In this document: in pieces, positions 4,479-5,987 of the stretch | How positions within the stretch are numbered: position 1 is the first letter of the stretch | How the letters are laid out: each line of letters starts with the position of its first letter | Assembly (NCBI GenBank): GCA_011052355.1 | Contig: DRJB01000032.1 | Location: 1 to 5,987, forward strand | Source of the DNA: Candidatus Kaiserbacteria bacterium | GTDB taxonomy: Bacteria; Patescibacteriota; Minisyncoccia; Phycocordibacterales; Phycocordibacteraceae | Direction of reading: 5' to 3' | DNA: 5,987 nucleotides | Translations under genes and position numbers: made by a program | Notes under the pieces: generated by a model | Told to the model about the DNA's origin: nothing | The model's input: only the letters and a program-made list of their open reading frames with translations | The model's database searches: none

Positions 4479-4498
4479 TTCTGATGTGGAAACAAGTT

Positions 4499-5581
4499 AT
4501 GAAAAATAAAATTCCAGTTGGTATTCTTGGTGCAACAGGCATGGTTGGTCAACGTTTGATTTTACTGCTTCAAGACCATCCGTGGTTTGAGGTGGTTTGT
4601 GTTGTCGCTTCGGAAAAGTCGGCAGGGAAAGCTTATACGGAGGCGGTAGAAGGTCGGTGGACACGTGAGGTGCCAATACCGAAAAACATCGCCACCTTAT
4701 CGGTTCAATCAATTGAGCGGGACATGGCGGTTATCGCCGATAAAGTCAGACTCGTCTTTTCAGCCATTGAAGCCGAAAAAGAATTTGTTAAACACATAGA
4801 GGAAGCATATGCCTCCGCTGGTGTCCCTGTGATTTCAAATAATTCCGCGCACAGATGGACAGAAGATATTCCAATGATTATGCCGGAGATTAATATGCAT
4901 CATCTTGAAATGATTGATGTACAACGTAAAAAACGCGGGTGGAAAAATGGATGTATCATTACGAAACCGAATTGCTCAATCCAATGCTACGTTCCACTAT
5001 TGCATGTGTGGAAGAAATACAATCCACAAAATGTCATTGTCTCCACATATCAAGCAATCTCGGGCGCTGGAAAGACTTTTGCAACCTATCCGGAAATTAT
5101 TGATAATGTTATTCCTTACATTGCCGGAGAAGAAGACAAGTCTGAAAAGGAGCCATCTAAAATTCTTGCAGAGATTAAAAACAGCGCATTTAATTTTTCC
5201 GATATGCCTCACCTTTCAGTAAATTGTCTGCGCGTTCCTGTTTCTGACGGACACCTGGCAACCATACATATTCAATTTAAAAAAGAGGTTGAGAAGCAAG
5301 AGCTCATAGATGCGATACTTAATTTTCAAAATCCTTTGGACACATTACAATTACCCTCAGCGCCATCGCCGTTCCTGACTTATTTTGAAGAAGATGACCG
5401 CCCGCAGACACAGCTTGACCGCGATTTGCATCACGGCATGGGGATAAGTGTCGGCCGTATAAGAAAAGATTCTGTTTTGGATTGGAAATGTGTCGCGCTA
5501 TCGCACAACACACTGCGTGGTGCCGCCGGAGGAAGTGTACTTACCGCAGAATTATTGCTAAAGACCGGTTACATACGATAG
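4499..5581 (+). CDS. asd: Aspartate-semialdehyde dehydrogenase, archaeal/fungal type
   Basis: Reduces L-4-aspartyl phosphate to aspartate semialdehyde with NADPH, the branch point to lysine/diaminopimelate, threonine and methionine. 360 residues. The N-terminal Rossmann motif is VGILGATGMVGQR (7-19); SNNSAHR (113-119) follows; catalytic Cys159 lies in KPNCS (156-160); STYQAISGAGK (182-192) and GEEDKSEKEPSKIL (210-223) bind substrate and phosphate; RVPVSDGH (245-252) supplies the substrate Arg and catalytic base His252. The KPNCS and RVPVS(D/E)GH forms and the length fit the archaeal/yeast HOM2-like branch rather than the E. coli type. All catalytic residues are intact. The start at 4499 was chosen because the family N-terminus begins MxxKIPVGILG; ATG at 4484 would add MWKQV. 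No clear Shine-Dalgarno (GGAAA is weak). No lysC, dapA, hom or other pathway gene is in the window. Confidence 0.94.
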   Translation: MKNKIPVGILGATGMVGQRLILLLQDHPWFEVVCVVASEKSAGKAYTEAVEGRWTREVPIPKNIATLSVQSIERDMAVIADKVRLVFSAIEAEKEFVKHIEEAYASAGVPVISNNSAHRWTEDIPMIMPEINMHHLEMIDVQRKKRGWKNGCIITKPNCSIQCYVPLLHVWKKYNPQNVIVSTYQAISGAGKTFATYPEIIDNVIPYIAGEEDKSEKEPSKILAEIKNSAFNFSDMPHLSVNCLRVPVSDGHLATIHIQFKKEVEKQELIDAILNFQNPLDTLQLPSAPSPFLTYFEEDDRPQTQLDRDLHHGMGISVGRIRKDSVLDWKCVALSHNTLRGAAGGSVLTAELLLKTGYIR

Positions 5582-5711
5582 TGAGACCCTCGGAAGTTTT
5601 ATTTCCACATAGCAGGGTTTCTACAAGGTTCAACCTTGTTATCTATTGAAGCACTCACTTCAATATCTCTGGGTGTAAAGAATATCAGACATTCCGTGTG
5701 GAAATTAAAAA
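5582..5711 (+). other. Intergenic multi-hairpin element downstream of asd
   Basis: ATTTCCACA (5601-5609) pairs with TGTGGAAAT (5697-5705), extended after one mismatch by TTT/AAA (5597-5599/5707-5709). Enclosed are three local hairpins: ACAAGGT/ACCTTGT (5623-5629/5633-5639), TATTGAAG/CTTCAATA (5644-5651/5658-5665) and a weaker GAAT/ATTC (5680-5683/5691-5694). Together they form a possible branched RNA in the asd 3' region, or its complement. It contains no open frame and matches no family I know. Confidence 0.4.
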
Positions 5712-5738
5712 TGCGCGAGGGGCGTTAGTCCTCGCGCA
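5702..5738 (-). terminator. Terminator of the small acidic-protein gene
   Basis: 9-bp perfect stem (5712-5720 with 5730-5738), 9-nt loop. On the minus strand it is followed by TTTTTAATTT (5702-5711). It lies about 28 bases past the stop of the minus-strand gene and may also stop asd transcripts from the other side, though the plus-strand tail is less U-rich. Confidence 0.8.
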
Positions 5739-5766
5739 CTGTTGAATGTTTTAGCTGATACTGCTG

Positions 5767-5970
5767 CTAGCGTTGTGGCAGTACCGGTGAATTAATTTGT
5801 CCAAATCCATGTTCCCCCAAAAACTCTAGGCACTCAGGATGATCTTCAACAATCCAAATCATCCCCTCCTCATCCATGACAATTGTTATGTCTGATTCGT
5901 CATCTTTCCCCGTAACATGGAAGAAAGCGCGTACCGGATCTGGCGGGAAAAATCGTCTTAAAAATTTCAT
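5767..5970 (-). CDS. Unrecognised small acidic protein
   Basis: 67 residues from the ATG at 5970; I do not recognise the family. The N-terminus is short and basic (MKFLRRFFPPDPVRAFF), followed by an acidic centre GKDDESDITIVMDEEGMIWIVEDHPECLEFLGEHG with alternating hydrophobics (ITIVM, MIWIVE) that suggest two short beta-strands, then a polar tail. A single Cys and no metal or catalytic motif are visible. It is likely cytoplasmic. The frame stays open to the window edge (codons reading EQKPV precede the ATG, and the next codon has the form NTG), so the real start may be a few residues upstream, just outside the window. A U-tailed terminator downstream supports a real gene. Confidence 0.6.
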   Translation of the reverse strand: MKFLRRFFPPDPVRAFFHVTGKDDESDITIVMDEEGMIWIVEDHPECLEFLGEHGFGQINSPVLPQR

Positions 5971-5987
5971 CACCGGTTTCTGTTCCA

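Larger units (their letters stand above)
4182..4498 (+). other. 317-bp region without a convincing gene: operator-like palindrome, promoter, strong hairpin (possible small RNA)
   Basis: No open frame here has recognisable protein character; the only ATG frame of note is 21 codons (4381-4446) and it is composed of the hairpin. In order the stretch holds a 21-bp palindrome (4227-4247), a promoter-like pair overlapping it (4242-4269), an 8-bp stem ATCTCATT/AATGAGAT (4275-4282/4296-4303), an extended -10-like TGGTATAAA (4339-4347), a strong hairpin (4383-4423), and -10-like boxes ahead of asd. A transcript of about 150 bases from near 4276 to the hairpin is conceivable. It matches no RNA family I can recognise. 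Confidence 0.4.

Noticed and set aside
5623..5640. tRNA T-arm-like GTTCAA loop
   Set aside because: The loop register is wrong (the conserved C after the loop is missing), and no acceptor, D or anticodon stems surround it.
1..5987. CRISPR array, insertion sequence or prophage
   Set aside because: I see no regularly spaced direct repeats, transposase, integrase or target-site duplications.

Overview
The window looks like chromosome from a small-genome candidate-phylum bacterium, most likely Patescibacteria/CPR (Parcubacteria-like). This rests on the divergent S12, S7 and L28 sequences, very compact spacing, near absence of Shine-Dalgarno sites, and the mixture of housekeeping genes. TGA is used as a stop (end of the first gene) and tryptophan is TGG, so the standard code applies. 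The lineage is an inference from protein style; no 16S gene is present.

Layout. (1) 1-815 (+): 3' part of a ComEC/Rec2-like gene, the C-terminal metallo-beta-lactamase-fold domain, with almost all metal ligands lost. (2) 816-937: a convergent gap with one terminator for each flanking gene. (3) 938-1600 (-): a 220-residue RelA/SpoT-type HD phosphohydrolase without a synthetase domain. It has the only strong Shine-Dalgarno site in the window. (4) 1659-1721: a perfect 29-bp inverted repeat that ends the next gene. (5) 1723-1965 (-): rpmB (L28). It is divergent, over 34 bp, from (6) 2000-2644 (+): a site-2-protease-like M50 membrane metalloprotease. (7) 2630-3601 (+): a promoter followed by rpsL-rpsG, a shortened str operon closed by a perfect 25-bp hairpin with no fusA or tuf behind it. 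(8) 3696-4181 (+): a YbhB/YbcL-type PEBP protein, possibly translated from a leaderless mRNA. (9) 4182-4498: 317 bp without a convincing gene, holding a 21-bp palindrome that overlaps a good promoter, then a strong hairpin; this is a candidate small-RNA locus. (10) 4499-5581 (+): asd of the archaeal/fungal type. (11) 5582-5766: noncoding, with a multi-hairpin element enclosed by a long-range stem, and a terminator facing the minus strand. (12) 5767-5970 (-): an unrecognised acidic 67-residue protein.

The window mixes translation (L28, S12, S7), membrane proteolysis, possible alarmone hydrolysis, DNA uptake and one amino-acid biosynthesis step. No operon here other than rpsL-rpsG is convincing. 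Most genes appear to have their own promoter and hairpin terminator. The most unusual observations are the ligand-free ComEC domain, the altered decoding loops of S12, the two structured noncoding stretches at 4182-4498 and 5582-5711, and the mirrored start region between rpmB and the M50 gene.
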